A stretch of 64,000 nucleotides of DNA from Thiomicrorhabdus sp965603495 (GCA_965603495.1 CBFDDF010000001.1:310001-374000), one strand, 5' to 3'; positions 46,169 to 55,083 are shown, counted from the first letter of the stretch. Translations and numbers: made by a program. Notes: generated from the sequence alone by a model not told the origin.

Positions 46169-47017
46169 TCAAGTAGTCGACGACTCTGCGTGGTCAATTT
46201 TTACCCATTGAATGAGTTTGATATTGCCTTCAAAATCTTCCACTAAAGCGGTACAGGATTCAACCCAATCGCCACAGTTATAGTAGGTGATGTCATTTTC
46301 CAAAGTGCGAATTTCGGCATGATGGATATGTCCGCAGATGACGCCATCCAAGCCTTTTTCATGTGCAGATTTAGCCACCGCCTCTTCAAATGCTGAGATA
46401 AAGTTGACGGCGCGTTTAACCTTGCCCTTTAAGTAGGCAGACAGTGACCAATAACCAAAGCCAAAACGGTGCCGGAGTTGGTTAAACCAACGGTTAAAGT
46501 GCAAAACGGTCTCATAAAGCCAATCCCCGAAAAAAGCAATCCACCGGTGACACTGGACGACACCATCAAATTGATCGCCATGAATACACCATAGTCGCTT
46601 ACCATCCGCGGTGTGATGGATATGTTCATCTACCAACTTAATGTTACCGAATTCAATGCCTGAATAGCGGCGTAACATATCATCATGGTTGCCAGTGATA
46701 TAGACGACTTGAGTGTCTCGTTTTGCCATCGTTAAGAGTCGGCGGATGGCGTTGGTGTGGGACTGCGGCCAGAAGACTTTTTTGCGCATGCGCCAGCCGT
46801 CAATGATATCCCCCACTAAAATCAGGTGTTCACAATCGTGTTGCTTTAGAAAATCGCTTAAAAAATCGGCTTTACAACCTTTAGAGCCTAAATGGGTGTC
46901 TGATATCCATATCGTTCGATAGTGCTTTTTAGTCGTTTTACTCTGTTCGCAATGAGGCACGTTAGGTGCATTCAATGTCTCTTGTATCGTCATCCAAGCG
47001 GGGTGTGCAGTATTCAT
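46169..47017 (-). CDS. Calcineurin-like phosphoesterase of the LpxH/PlcP family
   Basis: I choose the ATG at 47017 (MNTAHPAW), with AAAGG eight bases upstream, giving 282 residues. Metallophosphoesterase motifs are complete: WISDTHLGSKG, LVGDIIDGW, YITGNHDD, CIHGDQFD and ICGHIHHAEI. The family includes UDP-2,3-diacylglucosamine hydrolases and the phospholipase C-like PlcP of lipid-remodelling bacteria; the two are hard to separate by eye. It lacks a membrane segment. The link to a BtaA-like gene two genes upstream favours a lipid phosphoesterase that yields diacylglycerol. That is inference. It could instead be a second lipid A enzyme. Confidence 0.8.
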   Translation of the reverse strand: MNTAHPAWMTIQETLNAPNVPHCEQSKTTKKHYRTIWISDTHLGSKGCKADFLSDFLKQHDCEHLILVGDIIDGWRMRKKVFWPQSHTNAIRRLLTMAKRDTQVVYITGNHDDMLRRYSGIEFGNIKLVDEHIHHTADGKRLWCIHGDQFDGVVQCHRWIAFFGDWLYETVLHFNRWFNQLRHRFGFGYWSLSAYLKGKVKRAVNFISAFEEAVAKSAHEKGLDGVICGHIHHAEIRTLENDITYYNCGDWVESCTALVEDFEGNIKLIQWVKIDHAESSTT

Positions 47018-47060
47018 GTTGTTACCTTTCTGCAATGATTCGATCAGGGCTTGAAAGCAC

Positions 47061-48176
47061 TTAAAGCTGGTGCTTCTGAAGAAAATCGGGTGCAAATTTA
47101 TTGAGTAGCTTACTGAAGCCCTTGAGAATGACTCGCGTTAACCAGGGAAGGTGGTTGGTATAGAGGGCGGTATACTCAACCACAGGCTTACCGCCTCGTT
47201 GTCTTTTGAAATCGCCCGCCCCTGAACTCAAGTTAAGCGGTTGTTGGCGGGTATGGGTTTCTTTGAGGAGTACCGCAATCAACAGTCGATAGAGTCCTAG
47301 TTGTTGCGGTAAATTCGTGTCGTAACCTAGAATAGGAGCCGTAATCAGCCCATGTTGCGTAAACAGTCCAATGCTGGCGATGATTCTACCCTCTGTGTTT
47401 CTGAAGCTAAAAAACTCTACCAGTTTGTGATTGTGTAAAAATTCAAAATATTCCGCAGTAAATTGTGGGTTGAGTATTGAGTGCTTTTCAATAAACAGTT
47501 GGTTAAAGCAGGTTTCAATCGCTGCAAAATCAGGGCTCTTATGTTCGCTAGGCTTGGTTAAAGTGAGCTCTGTTTTACGTAACAGTCGCTGGTCATTTTG
47601 GACATTATTCTTTTTCCACCAGGCCTGGCCACTTTGTAAAAACAGATACACCTGGCGGGCGGGTAGGAGTTGCCAGCCATTCGCGGTAAGGGTCTGCATG
47701 AGTTCGGCATTGGTTTCTTGGTTAAGTGAACGAATGGATAAACTGTGCGTGGGATTTTTTGACGCCAATTGTTGGGTAAACTGACGAACGCTTTCTGCTT
47801 GCCAATTTGGCACAATATTGGTGGAAAATAACCAGTTATTAATTGAAAGTGTCTGGTTAATGTGCCCTAGTCGCAATAGGCCCGATGCCAACGTAATCAA
47901 TGCGCTTAACCCCAAGCGTAAGGCCTGATTGTCTATCAAACCAAGCTCATCACGAGCGTAGCGGATATAAGCCGTATAGGGTGAGCAAACATAGCTATTA
48001 TTGTATTCGTGAAGATTACGGGTCAACGGGATAACATGTTCCTCAATACAGATGCTATCCAACTCCGTCTGTACATTTCTAATGGCTTTAGGCGGTTGAT
48101 GACGTTGCATGGCTTCTAAGCCGATGACAAAGTCTTGTGCGGGAAACCATTTTATCTCGGAAGAGGATAGGGGCAT
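47061..48176 (-). CDS. GNAT-fold (FemAB/Acetyltransf_6-like) protein of unknown substrate
   Basis: This 371-residue cytoplasmic protein belongs by overall pattern to the GNAT_6/FemAB-like acyltransferases. The C-terminal half carries the typical segment EGRIIASIGLFTQHGLI, QLGLYRLLIAVLLKET and LNLSSGAGDFKRQRGGKP, which resembles the acyl-CoA binding and closing strands of the family. The N-terminal half is unrecognised. It lies between the BtaA-like gene (69 bases upstream) and the phosphoesterase (43 bases downstream, corrected start) on the same strand, suggesting one operon. N-acylation of an aminolipid head group is one possible job; nothing in the sequence proves it. One palindrome variant lies inside. 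Confidence 0.65.
   Translation of the reverse strand: MPLSSSEIKWFPAQDFVIGLEAMQRHQPPKAIRNVQTELDSICIEEHVIPLTRNLHEYNNSYVCSPYTAYIRYARDELGLIDNQALRLGLSALITLASGLLRLGHINQTLSINNWLFSTNIVPNWQAESVRQFTQQLASKNPTHSLSIRSLNQETNAELMQTLTANGWQLLPARQVYLFLQSGQAWWKKNNVQNDQRLLRKTELTLTKPSEHKSPDFAAIETCFNQLFIEKHSILNPQFTAEYFEFLHNHKLVEFFSFRNTEGRIIASIGLFTQHGLITAPILGYDTNLPQQLGLYRLLIAVLLKETHTRQQPLNLSSGAGDFKRQRGGKPVVEYTALYTNHLPWLTRVILKGFSKLLNKFAPDFLQKHQL
47618..47629. repeat. Palindrome variant ACCAGGCCTGGC (one mismatch)
   Basis: One-mismatch copy inside the GNAT-fold gene, read G-Q-A-W-W on the coding strand. Confidence 0.75.
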
Positions 48177-48245
48177 GTTTTGAACTTCTTATAGTGATGT
48201 CGGAGGCAAAAGACGATGGTTAGAGTTGAACGGCTTTAAAGCCAT

Positions 48246-49532
48246 TCAAACTGCTGGCTCGTCAATCAGGTAATAGGCAAAAACACCCCCATAAATAGCA
48301 GAACGATCCTCACGGGTCCACAACTCATTTTGTAAAGAATCTGTGTGCCAGTTTTGCAGGATTTCTTTGGGCAGTTTTTCTTCTAATGGCGAGGTCGTAC
48401 CTGCGGTTCTAAAAACCACCCGGGCATTCGGCATTGCAGTGCGATTCACCTCTTGCCAAAGCTCGGTTAACTGTTGTGCATCCATCCAATCTTGTGCATC
48501 TAAAAACAGATAGGCATTGAGGCTCTGAGCTGGCATGGCTTTTAAACGCTCGGTCATGGATTGGTGAAAGACATGCACTTTGTGTTGTTCTAGCTGCAAG
48601 GTGTCGAACTGATCTGTTTTTAAATAGCGAGGCACGGCTTCTCTGTGAATGATGTCATACGAGCGGTTAAAGGCTTGCCAAGCAAAGTAGTTGTCTTTAA
48701 TGGGGAAGTCACAGGCTAATCGGCGGGCGCGTTCTTTGAGTAAATCATGCATGCCTTGACGGTCTTGTTTAGATTCTTGATGCATCTCTTCAAACTGTGC
48801 TGGCGGAATGCCCAAGCTATACATGACGATGGGACGATTACACAAGAACTTGACCAGGCGCGTTTCAAATACTGGCGCGACATGACGGTCGAATAGCGTT
48901 TGCTGATCTTTGAGGTTGTGTGCCAGCATTACTTTGGAAATGTCATAACCCAGACGTTTACTCAACCAGTGAATCAAACCGATGAACTGGCCAAGCAGGC
49001 CATGACGATAGAAACCATCGGTAAATTGGGTGATCCGTTTTTTGCCGAAAAATGAGGTTTTAGCTTCCCAATAGGCCAAGGTTTTTTCGTCAAGGTTTGG
49101 CTTAATGTCGGCATGGTAACGATCTAAGTTTTTCTTTAAATCGGCCTTGCCGAAAAAATCAAAAAAAGCGGTTTGATCAGGTAGATGCTTAATCGCTGTT
49201 AGTTTGAGTTTTATCAGCGCGATATGAGCCTCATTCAAATCGACAACGGTGATTGATTCAGGGTGTTCCGTAAGGTAGTTAAGGGCATTGCAACCCCCTG
49301 AAGAAATCGTAAATATACGAGATTGACTGTTTAACTGAAGGGCCTGAATGTCTACTTCTGGATCTTCCCAGATTTGCGGATAAACTAAACGATCGAACCA
49401 CGTGGTAAACAGTCTGTCTAATATGCCTTTGCGGCTAAAAATAGAGGTGTTGTTCACCGCCGAATCTAAAAGCGCTTTGGTATTCGATTCTGGGTTAGTG
49501 GGTTGTTCCATCGTTGGTATGCTGGCAGACAT
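48246..49532 (-). CDS. BtaA-like (DUF3419) SAM:diacylglycerol 3-amino-3-carboxypropyl transferase
   Basis: Family members transfer the aminocarboxypropyl group of SAM to diacylglycerol, making diacylglyceryl-homoserine, the first step of betaine lipids. This protein has 428 residues. The N-terminal signature FTTWFDRLVYPQIWEDPEVD is followed by the SAM-binding region IFTISSGGCNALNYL and VVDLNEAHIALIKLK. The C-terminal region carries AYLFLDAQDWMDAQQL and RVVFRTAGTTSPLE, both typical of DUF3419. AAGGGA lies seven bases before the ATG. No BtaB methyltransferase is adjacent. The call is firm for the family and moderate for the exact reaction. The 295 bases upstream hold only a weak 8-base hairpin (49740-49758). 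Confidence 0.85.
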   Translation of the reverse strand: MSASIPTMEQPTNPESNTKALLDSAVNNTSIFSRKGILDRLFTTWFDRLVYPQIWEDPEVDIQALQLNSQSRIFTISSGGCNALNYLTEHPESITVVDLNEAHIALIKLKLTAIKHLPDQTAFFDFFGKADLKKNLDRYHADIKPNLDEKTLAYWEAKTSFFGKKRITQFTDGFYRHGLLGQFIGLIHWLSKRLGYDISKVMLAHNLKDQQTLFDRHVAPVFETRLVKFLCNRPIVMYSLGIPPAQFEEMHQESKQDRQGMHDLLKERARRLACDFPIKDNYFAWQAFNRSYDIIHREAVPRYLKTDQFDTLQLEQHKVHVFHQSMTERLKAMPAQSLNAYLFLDAQDWMDAQQLTELWQEVNRTAMPNARVVFRTAGTTSPLEEKLPKEILQNWHTDSLQNELWTREDRSAIYGGVFAYYLIDEPAV

Positions 49533-49827
49533 TTTATTCCCTTTTGATTATTCAGGCTAAATAGCTTGTTTGGAATAATCATAAAAGGTTTTTTTGAAAA
49601 AAATGTGAAACTTGTATAACAGCTTTGTGACGGTTAGCTTTATTCGGTTTAAACATTCACCGCGAAGGCTAAAAGTCACTAAGAGAGTATGGAGAAGAGC
49701 CCGCGACTGAATTGCATTGCCAGAGTATCATGCGCTACGCTCAACTTAACAAGTTGAGTCAGGGCGATTAGTCGTTAAAAGGTCAGGTCTTCGTCTCTTG
49801 GTAGTTTAGTCGATGGTTAAGCCGTTA

Positions 49828-50958
49828 TTAAGCGAGTAGCTTTATAATCGAGGTTAAGCTGTCTTTGAGTAGGGCGGGGGTGTTTTGGAAGGCTTCCATT
49901 TCGGACATAGGTTTATTCATGATGCTGAACAGGGCTTTAAATTCGGGTAAATCCGCTGGAGAGCATTGCAGGCTACCGCAGATACCGATAGTCGATACGC
50001 CGTGTTTTAAACCCAATTCAGCGATCCGCATCGGAAGTTTGCCAAAACGAGTTTGTTCATCCATTCGGCCTTCACCAGTCAATATATAGTCAAACGGCTG
50101 TTCTAACATCAGGGACTCTAGCTTTAGGGTGTCGTTTAAAACATCAAATCCAGGAGTGACGTGCGCATTGAGTAAACCGATAAACCCGGCCGCCATACCG
50201 CCCGCCGCTCCTGCCCCAGGAATGTCTTTGACTTGCCTGCCGGTTTTGGTTTCAATTAGGCTCGCCCAGTTAGCCAGGCCATTTTCTAAGGTATCGAAAT
50301 TGCGTTCTGTTACGCCTTTCTGGGGGCCAAAAATTCGGGTCGAACCGTGATCACCTAGTAACGGATTGGTCACATCACATGCTAGTTGCCACTCTATTTC
50401 CAACAGGTGGGCAGGAATTTCGCCTATCTCGCTAATCTGTGCCAATGCCTGGCCACCCAGTCCAACTGGTTTGCCTTTGCTATTCAATAATGGAATGCCC
50501 AAAGCTTGTAACGCCGCGGCACCGCCGTCATTGGTCGCCGAACCACCGAGCCCTAAAATGATTTTTTTAGCGCCTAAATCCAACGCCGCTTGAATCATTT
50601 GGCCTGTGCCATAGGTATGGGTTTGTAGCGGATTGCGGTCTTCTGGACGGATTTGCGGTAGACCAGAGGCTTGCGCCATTTCTATAATGGCGGTTTTAGA
50701 CTCAGCTTGCCAAGCAAAGGCTGCTTTGGTTTTGCGCCCCAAGGCATTTGATGTCCATAGCGTTTGTTTTTCAGCCAGGCCCGCAAACACAAAGCTATCC
50801 ACAAATCCTTCGCCACCATCAGACATAGGACGCGAAATGACTAATGCATCTGGTTGAATGTTTTGAATGACTTGGGTGGCAATTTCACAAAACTGGATAG
50901 CGCTCAAAGAGCCCTTAAAGCTGTCTGGGGCTAACAGCACACGAAATGATTTAGGCAT
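49828..50958 (-). CDS. Glycerate kinase (GlxK/GarK family)
   Basis: This enzyme phosphorylates glycerate, feeding glycolate/glyoxylate carbon into glycolysis or serine synthesis. The start is the ATG at 50958 (MPKSFRVLL), preceded by GAGGA; a longer frame adds five residues. It has 376 residues. The N-terminus LLAPDSFKGSLSA, the SDGGEGF motif, and GLGGSATNDGGAAALQALG near residue 125 are family signatures. GAGAAGGMAAGF and the C-terminal DYILTGEGRMDEQT segment also match. It stands alone, with no glyoxylate pathway neighbours in the window. Confidence 0.93.
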   Translation of the reverse strand: MPKSFRVLLAPDSFKGSLSAIQFCEIATQVIQNIQPDALVISRPMSDGGEGFVDSFVFAGLAEKQTLWTSNALGRKTKAAFAWQAESKTAIIEMAQASGLPQIRPEDRNPLQTHTYGTGQMIQAALDLGAKKIILGLGGSATNDGGAAALQALGIPLLNSKGKPVGLGGQALAQISEIGEIPAHLLEIEWQLACDVTNPLLGDHGSTRIFGPQKGVTERNFDTLENGLANWASLIETKTGRQVKDIPGAGAAGGMAAGFIGLLNAHVTPGFDVLNDTLKLESLMLEQPFDYILTGEGRMDEQTRFGKLPMRIAELGLKHGVSTIGICGSLQCSPADLPEFKALFSIMNKPMSEMEAFQNTPALLKDSLTSIIKLLA

Positions 50959-51144
50959 AGTATTCCTCAATGTCACAAGACTTCACAAAAGATGATGGAG
51001 ATGAAAGCGGAACAATGAAACGCGGCGTTGCGGATATTGAGTGGTGTTTTTGTTTTTGAATCTACTGTTGATGAACACCGTAGTGTTTAGATTATCAAAT
51101 TAGTCCATTAAAGAATAGTGAGAAAGGTTTCAATTACTTGAAAA

Positions 51145-51174
51145 TTGAAAGCTACCAGGCCTGGTAGCTTTCAA
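51145..51174. repeat. Perfect 30-base palindrome centred on ACCAGGCCTGGT
   Basis: TTGAAAGCT, then the 12-base core (51154-51165), then AGCTTTCAA; all 15 base pairs match. It lies between the thioredoxin-fold gene and the glycerate kinase gene. As RNA it could form a 13-base stem with a tetraloop, but there is no T run, so it is not a standard terminator. Confidence 0.93.
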
Positions 51175-51207
51175 ATTGGGCATAAACTTAACCATGAGCC
51201 AAGTTTT

Positions 51208-51765
51208 TTAGACCTTCCATTTAATAGAACAGCCCATAGAAGGAATCTGCTCAAGAGGACCTTGTCCAGTTTGGGAAACTAATTTCATTGCATCTAACAA
51301 GTCGCGTTTAACATCGTCTGGCGCGGTCTCTTTACGAGATTCATCTAGTCTACCTCGGTATTGCAGTTTTAAATCGCCATTAAAACCAAAGAAGTCGGGC
51401 GTACAGACCGCACCGTAGGCTTTGGCAGTTGCTTGTGATTCGTCTAAAAGATAAGGGAATGGAAAGTTCCATAATTCAGCAATCTTCTGCATATTCTCAA
51501 ATGAATCCTCGGCATATTCATTGGGATCATTCGACATTATGGCGATACTGTTAATCCCATAGTCATCTCGCAAAATGCGTGTGTCATCTACCAAGCGTTG
51601 CTGAATGGATTTAACATATGGGCAATGATTACAGATGAACATCACCAATAAGCCATTTTTGCCTTTGGCTTTCTCTAAAGTCCAATTCTGACCATCGACA
51701 CCGGGTAAATCGAAATCAATGGCAGGTTGGTTAAAATCGCAGACGGGGGTGGTTAAGCTGACCAT
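51208..51765 (-). CDS. Thioredoxin-fold peroxiredoxin/TlpA-like protein
   Basis: This 185-residue cytoplasmic protein, without a signal peptide, belongs to the AhpC/TSA-redoxin superfamily. The active site reads MFICNHCPYVKS near residue 42, with a CNHC motif in place of the usual CxxC of thioredoxin or the single cysteine of AhpC. Further features are SNDPNEYAEDSFENM and the cis-proline segment VCTPDFFGF. This subfamily is widespread and mostly unassigned. It may act as a thiol peroxidase or disulfide reductase. It is divergent from the cyclase gene at 51858. Confidence 0.85.
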   Translation of the reverse strand: MVSLTTPVCDFNQPAIDFDLPGVDGQNWTLEKAKGKNGLLVMFICNHCPYVKSIQQRLVDDTRILRDDYGINSIAIMSNDPNEYAEDSFENMQKIAELWNFPFPYLLDESQATAKAYGAVCTPDFFGFNGDLKLQYRGRLDESRKETAPDDVKRDLLDAMKLVSQTGQGPLEQIPSMGCSIKWKV

Positions 51766-51857
51766 ATTGGGTTCCTTTGATGAGAATTTAGTCGTTAAAG
51801 TACATTTTATGTTAATTTATAGAACAATTAAATGACGCATTCTGTAAAGGCCTTCGA

Positions 51858-52709
51858 TTGAACTTATTTCATCGTCTAGAAATCAAATGTTACACACTGT
51901 TGTTAGCCACTCTCGTTTATCCCATTCTGTTTTTCTTATTGCATGAATATGTTGGCAATGCGGTGATTATTTTTAGCGCTGTGCCTATTTTCTTAGCAGG
52001 TTATCTTTATGGATTTAAATACGGAGTATTGGCGGCGTTAATCGCGATGCTACTGAACTTGGGTTTAATCTATTTAGGGGGTGCGGATCGTTGGGCGGAG
52101 GTGAATTTCTTTCGTTTCGTTGGTTTGCATTTGCTCTTTATTTTAGGCGCCGCGATGCTAGGCTATGCTTGTAACGTACGCCAAATACTCAGGCGAGAGA
52201 TTGCATTGCGTAAAGAGGCTGAAATAGAGCTTCACTATTTGGCGAATTATGACTGTTTGACGGATGTCGCAAATAGGCGATATGGAGATAAAGTCATCAG
52301 TGAAGCCATGACTCGTGCTGAGCAAGAGCATACTCGTGTTGCAATCCTCTTTATCGATTTAAATGATTTTAAAAGTCTGAATGACGATTATGGGCATCAT
52401 GCGGGCGATTTGGTGCTACAAGAGGTCGCTAAACGACTCAAACAAATGGTTGGCGATCAAGGAATCGTTATTCGTAACGGGGGGGATGAGTTCTTGATTT
52501 TGCTAGAGTCACTTCCCGAGGATTGGTCTGGACATGTTTTTGTGGAGCAACTCAATGCAAAGATGCGAGAGCCGATGACCGTTGATGGTCAGCACTTAAC
52601 GGCCTCGCTCAGTTGTGGTTTTGCCAACTATCCTGAGGATGCGGAAGATCTGAAGATGTTGTTGAAGATTGCCGATGAGCGAATGTATGTCATTAAAAGA
52701 AAATTTTAA
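51858..52709 (+). CDS. Membrane-bound diguanylate cyclase (GGDEF)
   Basis: This 283-residue protein is predicted to make c-di-GMP. It starts at TTG 51858, seven bases after a good AAAGG site; the first residues lead directly into a membrane region. Three to four hydrophobic segments fill residues 10-105, followed by a short linker helix (RREIALRKEAEIELHYL) and a GGDEF domain (about 125-280) with the intact motif RNGGDEFLILL. No RxxD inhibitory site is visible before the motif (KQMVGDQGIVI). It is convergent with the DUF5666 gene, with a shared terminator at 52779. Confidence 0.9.
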   Translation: MNLFHRLEIKCYTLLLATLVYPILFFLLHEYVGNAVIIFSAVPIFLAGYLYGFKYGVLAALIAMLLNLGLIYLGGADRWAEVNFFRFVGLHLLFILGAAMLGYACNVRQILRREIALRKEAEIELHYLANYDCLTDVANRRYGDKVISEAMTRAEQEHTRVAILFIDLNDFKSLNDDYGHHAGDLVLQEVAKRLKQMVGDQGIVIRNGGDEFLILLESLPEDWSGHVFVEQLNAKMREPMTVDGQHLTASLSCGFANYPEDAEDLKMLLKIADERMYVIKRKF

Positions 52710-52778
52710 TGGTGTGAAAGGTTGATTGAGATGGGTTTAATCGTCCAAGTTGTCGGACGTTGTCACGAGTAAAATGAA

Positions 52779-52805
52779 AAAACCGCCGAAAGGCGGTTTT
52801 TTTGT
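52779..52805. terminator. Bidirectional terminator between the cyclase and the DUF5666 gene
   Basis: AAACCGCC and GGCGGTTT with loop GAAA, an A run before and a T run after. Confidence 0.9.
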
Positions 52806-52845
52806 TTTGAAAATAGATTTTATAACTTAACGATAAGGGTTAAGG

Positions 52846-54270
52846 CTATTCGATTTCTGCAATCTCAACAGTTCCATCGGCATCGCTATCAGTAATGGAT
52901 ATTAATGGATTTGGATTCGCATCAAGGTTGAAATCGATTTCACTGATAGTTAGGCCATCAATGTCTTTAAGGGTTGTTCCTCCATCAATAACAAACTGAA
53001 CCCCCAGAACTGTGATGAAGCCATCATTAAGAGTTTCGTCAATGTTCGCTTGAACTTCAACACCATCAGTATCCGCAAAGAGCACAATCTTTACTTGTGC
53101 GGCGAAAACGGAGTCACTACCGGTCTCAAAACCTTCTATTTCGACAAAATCACCAACGGTAAGATGAGAGATGTTTAAAGATTCATCACCAGTGATTTCA
53201 TTTTTCATTTCAGTCTCTGTTCCTAAGCCAACCGTAATGGCTGGCTGGGTAGAAACAGGGGAGACTTCAAAGGTGTTGTCGGTATTAATAAGCGTGACTT
53301 CAGCGGCAATCTTAACATCGCCGCCACGTAGCTTTATTTCTTCGGCCTTAAGTACGCCATTAATAATCGGCCCTTCGGCTTCCACCAGTAGGTCGTTCGC
53401 TAAAGCGAAAACTAAAGGCTCGAAAGTCGCGGCGCTGGCATCCACTGGAATACCGTTGACATTGAAGTTAGTGTTATCCACATAACCGGTTATTAAGCCT
53501 TCCACTTCAAACTCTTCAGAATCATCCAGTTCAAGCTCTTCGGACTGCACTTTATTTGCAGTGATGGTGTCAGTACCATCAAATGTGCCTTCGACTTCGA
53601 CGCGAATTCCATCAGAAAGCCCATTAGGCAAGTCATCAAGTTCAGCACCTGACGCCAAAATAGTCAGACCGTTTAGGGTGAAGTTTGTTCCATCCCAAGC
53701 TAAGACATCGCCTTTAATTTCCACAATACTGACATTGGGAACAAAGGCATCATCTTTGAGCTCAACGCGTGAGGCAGTCAATACACCGATTGAATCAAAG
53801 AAACCACTGATTTCAACGTTGTCATCATTCGTAATAGTGTCAAAATCAAAGCCTGTGCCATCAAAAGAGGTTAAGTTTCTATCAATTTTCACCGTGGTAC
53901 CTAGCACCGTAAAGGAAGCAGTGTCGGTAATTACATTTAATCCTGAAACAGGTCCTTGCAATTCATCATCAAAAATAATGCTGGAGGCATTGCCAGTAAT
54001 ACCGTCTGGGTTGATAGTACCATTTACGCGCACCACCATGCCGATGGCAAGGTCGTTTTGCGTACCGCTAGTGCCTTCTATGTCAAATGCGGAACTGTCG
54101 GTTTCAAATTCAACACCATTGACAAATACACTACCAAAACCAGTAATCGTTCCAGATGAGATAAATCCAGAGCCACCGATGCCAGCAGTATCACCGCCAC
54201 CGCCACCGCATGCTGTTAAAGCCAGTGAGATTGCGGCAGCAAGTGCTGTTGTTTTAATAGGTCTATTCAT
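52846..54270 (-). CDS. DUF5666-repeat lipoprotein
   Basis: I choose the ATG at 54270 (MNRPIKTTAL), with GAGGAAA eight bases upstream, giving 474 residues. A lipoprotein signal ends at LTACGGGGG with Cys21. The mature protein is acidic and consists of repeated beta-rich units of about 70-80 residues, the DUF5666 pattern: FGSVFVNGVEF, GMVVRVNGTI, GTTVKIDRN and VEISGFFDS. The protein is exported and probably surface or periplasmic; its function is unknown. Its start overlaps the DUF6502 gene end by eight bases, so the two are translated together. DUF6502-DUF5666 pairing is recurrent in proteobacteria. Confidence 0.85.
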   Translation of the reverse strand: MNRPIKTTALAAAISLALTACGGGGGDTAGIGGSGFISSGTITGFGSVFVNGVEFETDSSAFDIEGTSGTQNDLAIGMVVRVNGTINPDGITGNASSIIFDDELQGPVSGLNVITDTASFTVLGTTVKIDRNLTSFDGTGFDFDTITNDDNVEISGFFDSIGVLTASRVELKDDAFVPNVSIVEIKGDVLAWDGTNFTLNGLTILASGAELDDLPNGLSDGIRVEVEGTFDGTDTITANKVQSEELELDDSEEFEVEGLITGYVDNTNFNVNGIPVDASAATFEPLVFALANDLLVEAEGPIINGVLKAEEIKLRGGDVKIAAEVTLINTDNTFEVSPVSTQPAITVGLGTETEMKNEITGDESLNISHLTVGDFVEIEGFETGSDSVFAAQVKIVLFADTDGVEVQANIDETLNDGFITVLGVQFVIDGGTTLKDIDGLTISEIDFNLDANPNPLISITDSDADGTVEIAEIE

Positions 54271-55081
54271 GGTTGTTTTCCTCGTTTTTAAGTTCGTAAT
54301 AATAGATTCCAACGCTGACATATTGGCTGTCATCTCTGTTTTCAGCTTCGTGCTCTGAAAGCCAGGCGTCTAAATCTTCAAGAAGGGTTTGAGAGTGTTT
54401 TGAGGCCATTTTATGAAAGGCTTCAGTTGCTGTTTTATCTAATTTAAGCGTGGAAACTTTTCTTTGAAAGCGTTTGTTATTGTCGTTGGCAATCATGTTA
54501 TGACTAATGGTTTCAAGAAGTTCTGCGGTATCTGTACCTAAAATACCTGCTACTTCGGAAGAGTCATTGCCTGGTAGATAAGCGGGTTTGATTAGGCAAA
54601 CCCTATCGTTGTTTATTTCGACACAACTGGCATTCATTAATAAATCAAGCATCGCTTTCGCTGGAATGTCACCACTGTACATTTTGATTAGGTTGGTAAA
54701 CGATGGCGCGACATTATCTAAGCGCAAAGGAGTGGGGTTGCCAGAAGTATCTAGGAAATCCTTGTTGTTCATCCAGCCACCAATGACTCGTGTCGCACGG
54801 TTGTATTTTTGATCGTTCTGGCTGTGGTCTATTTGTTCAATTTCTTTGAGACGCTTAACTTCCTTTCTTGAAAGTCCTGTCTGGGCTGAGACACTAGAGA
54901 TGGTCGTTTTAGATTGGTTGCCATGACTGTTTTCTATTGAATAAGCTTCATCAACATAGGCTTTACGTACGAGTTCTTCAAAATTACCACAAGACACTCC
55001 ATTTCGAATCATTGTTCGAATGAGGGGCCGCAGTATTTGGAATGCGCTTTTATTTAGCGCTGTAATTAATGTGTCTTTCAT
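54263..55081 (-). CDS. DUF6502-family probable DNA-binding protein
   Basis: This 272-residue cytoplasmic protein begins with a helical region and a likely helix-turn-helix (about 60-85: ISSVSAQTGLSRKEVKRLKEI). The rest is alpha-helical and unrecognised. Its promoter is unusual: a -35 TTGACT, 16-base spacer and a perfect TATAAT lying only eight bases before the ATG, so the transcript should be leaderless. The -10 box sits within an inverted repeat. Overlap with the DUF5666 gene suggests that the regulator and the exported lipoprotein form one operon. Autoregulation through the inverted repeat is my inference. Confidence 0.8.
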   Translation of the reverse strand: MKDTLITALNKSAFQILRPLIRTMIRNGVSCGNFEELVRKAYVDEAYSIENSHGNQSKTTISSVSAQTGLSRKEVKRLKEIEQIDHSQNDQKYNRATRVIGGWMNNKDFLDTSGNPTPLRLDNVAPSFTNLIKMYSGDIPAKAMLDLLMNASCVEINNDRVCLIKPAYLPGNDSSEVAGILGTDTAELLETISHNMIANDNNKRFQRKVSTLKLDKTATEAFHKMASKHSQTLLEDLDAWLSEHEAENRDDSQYVSVGIYYYELKNEENNHE

Positions 55082-55083
55082 GG

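Noticed and set aside
53561..54358. A 265-residue plus-strand frame opposite the DUF5666 gene
   Set aside because: Serine/proline/valine-rich composition is the shadow of acidic repeat codons on the other strand; the minus-strand gene has a signal peptide and ribosome binding site.
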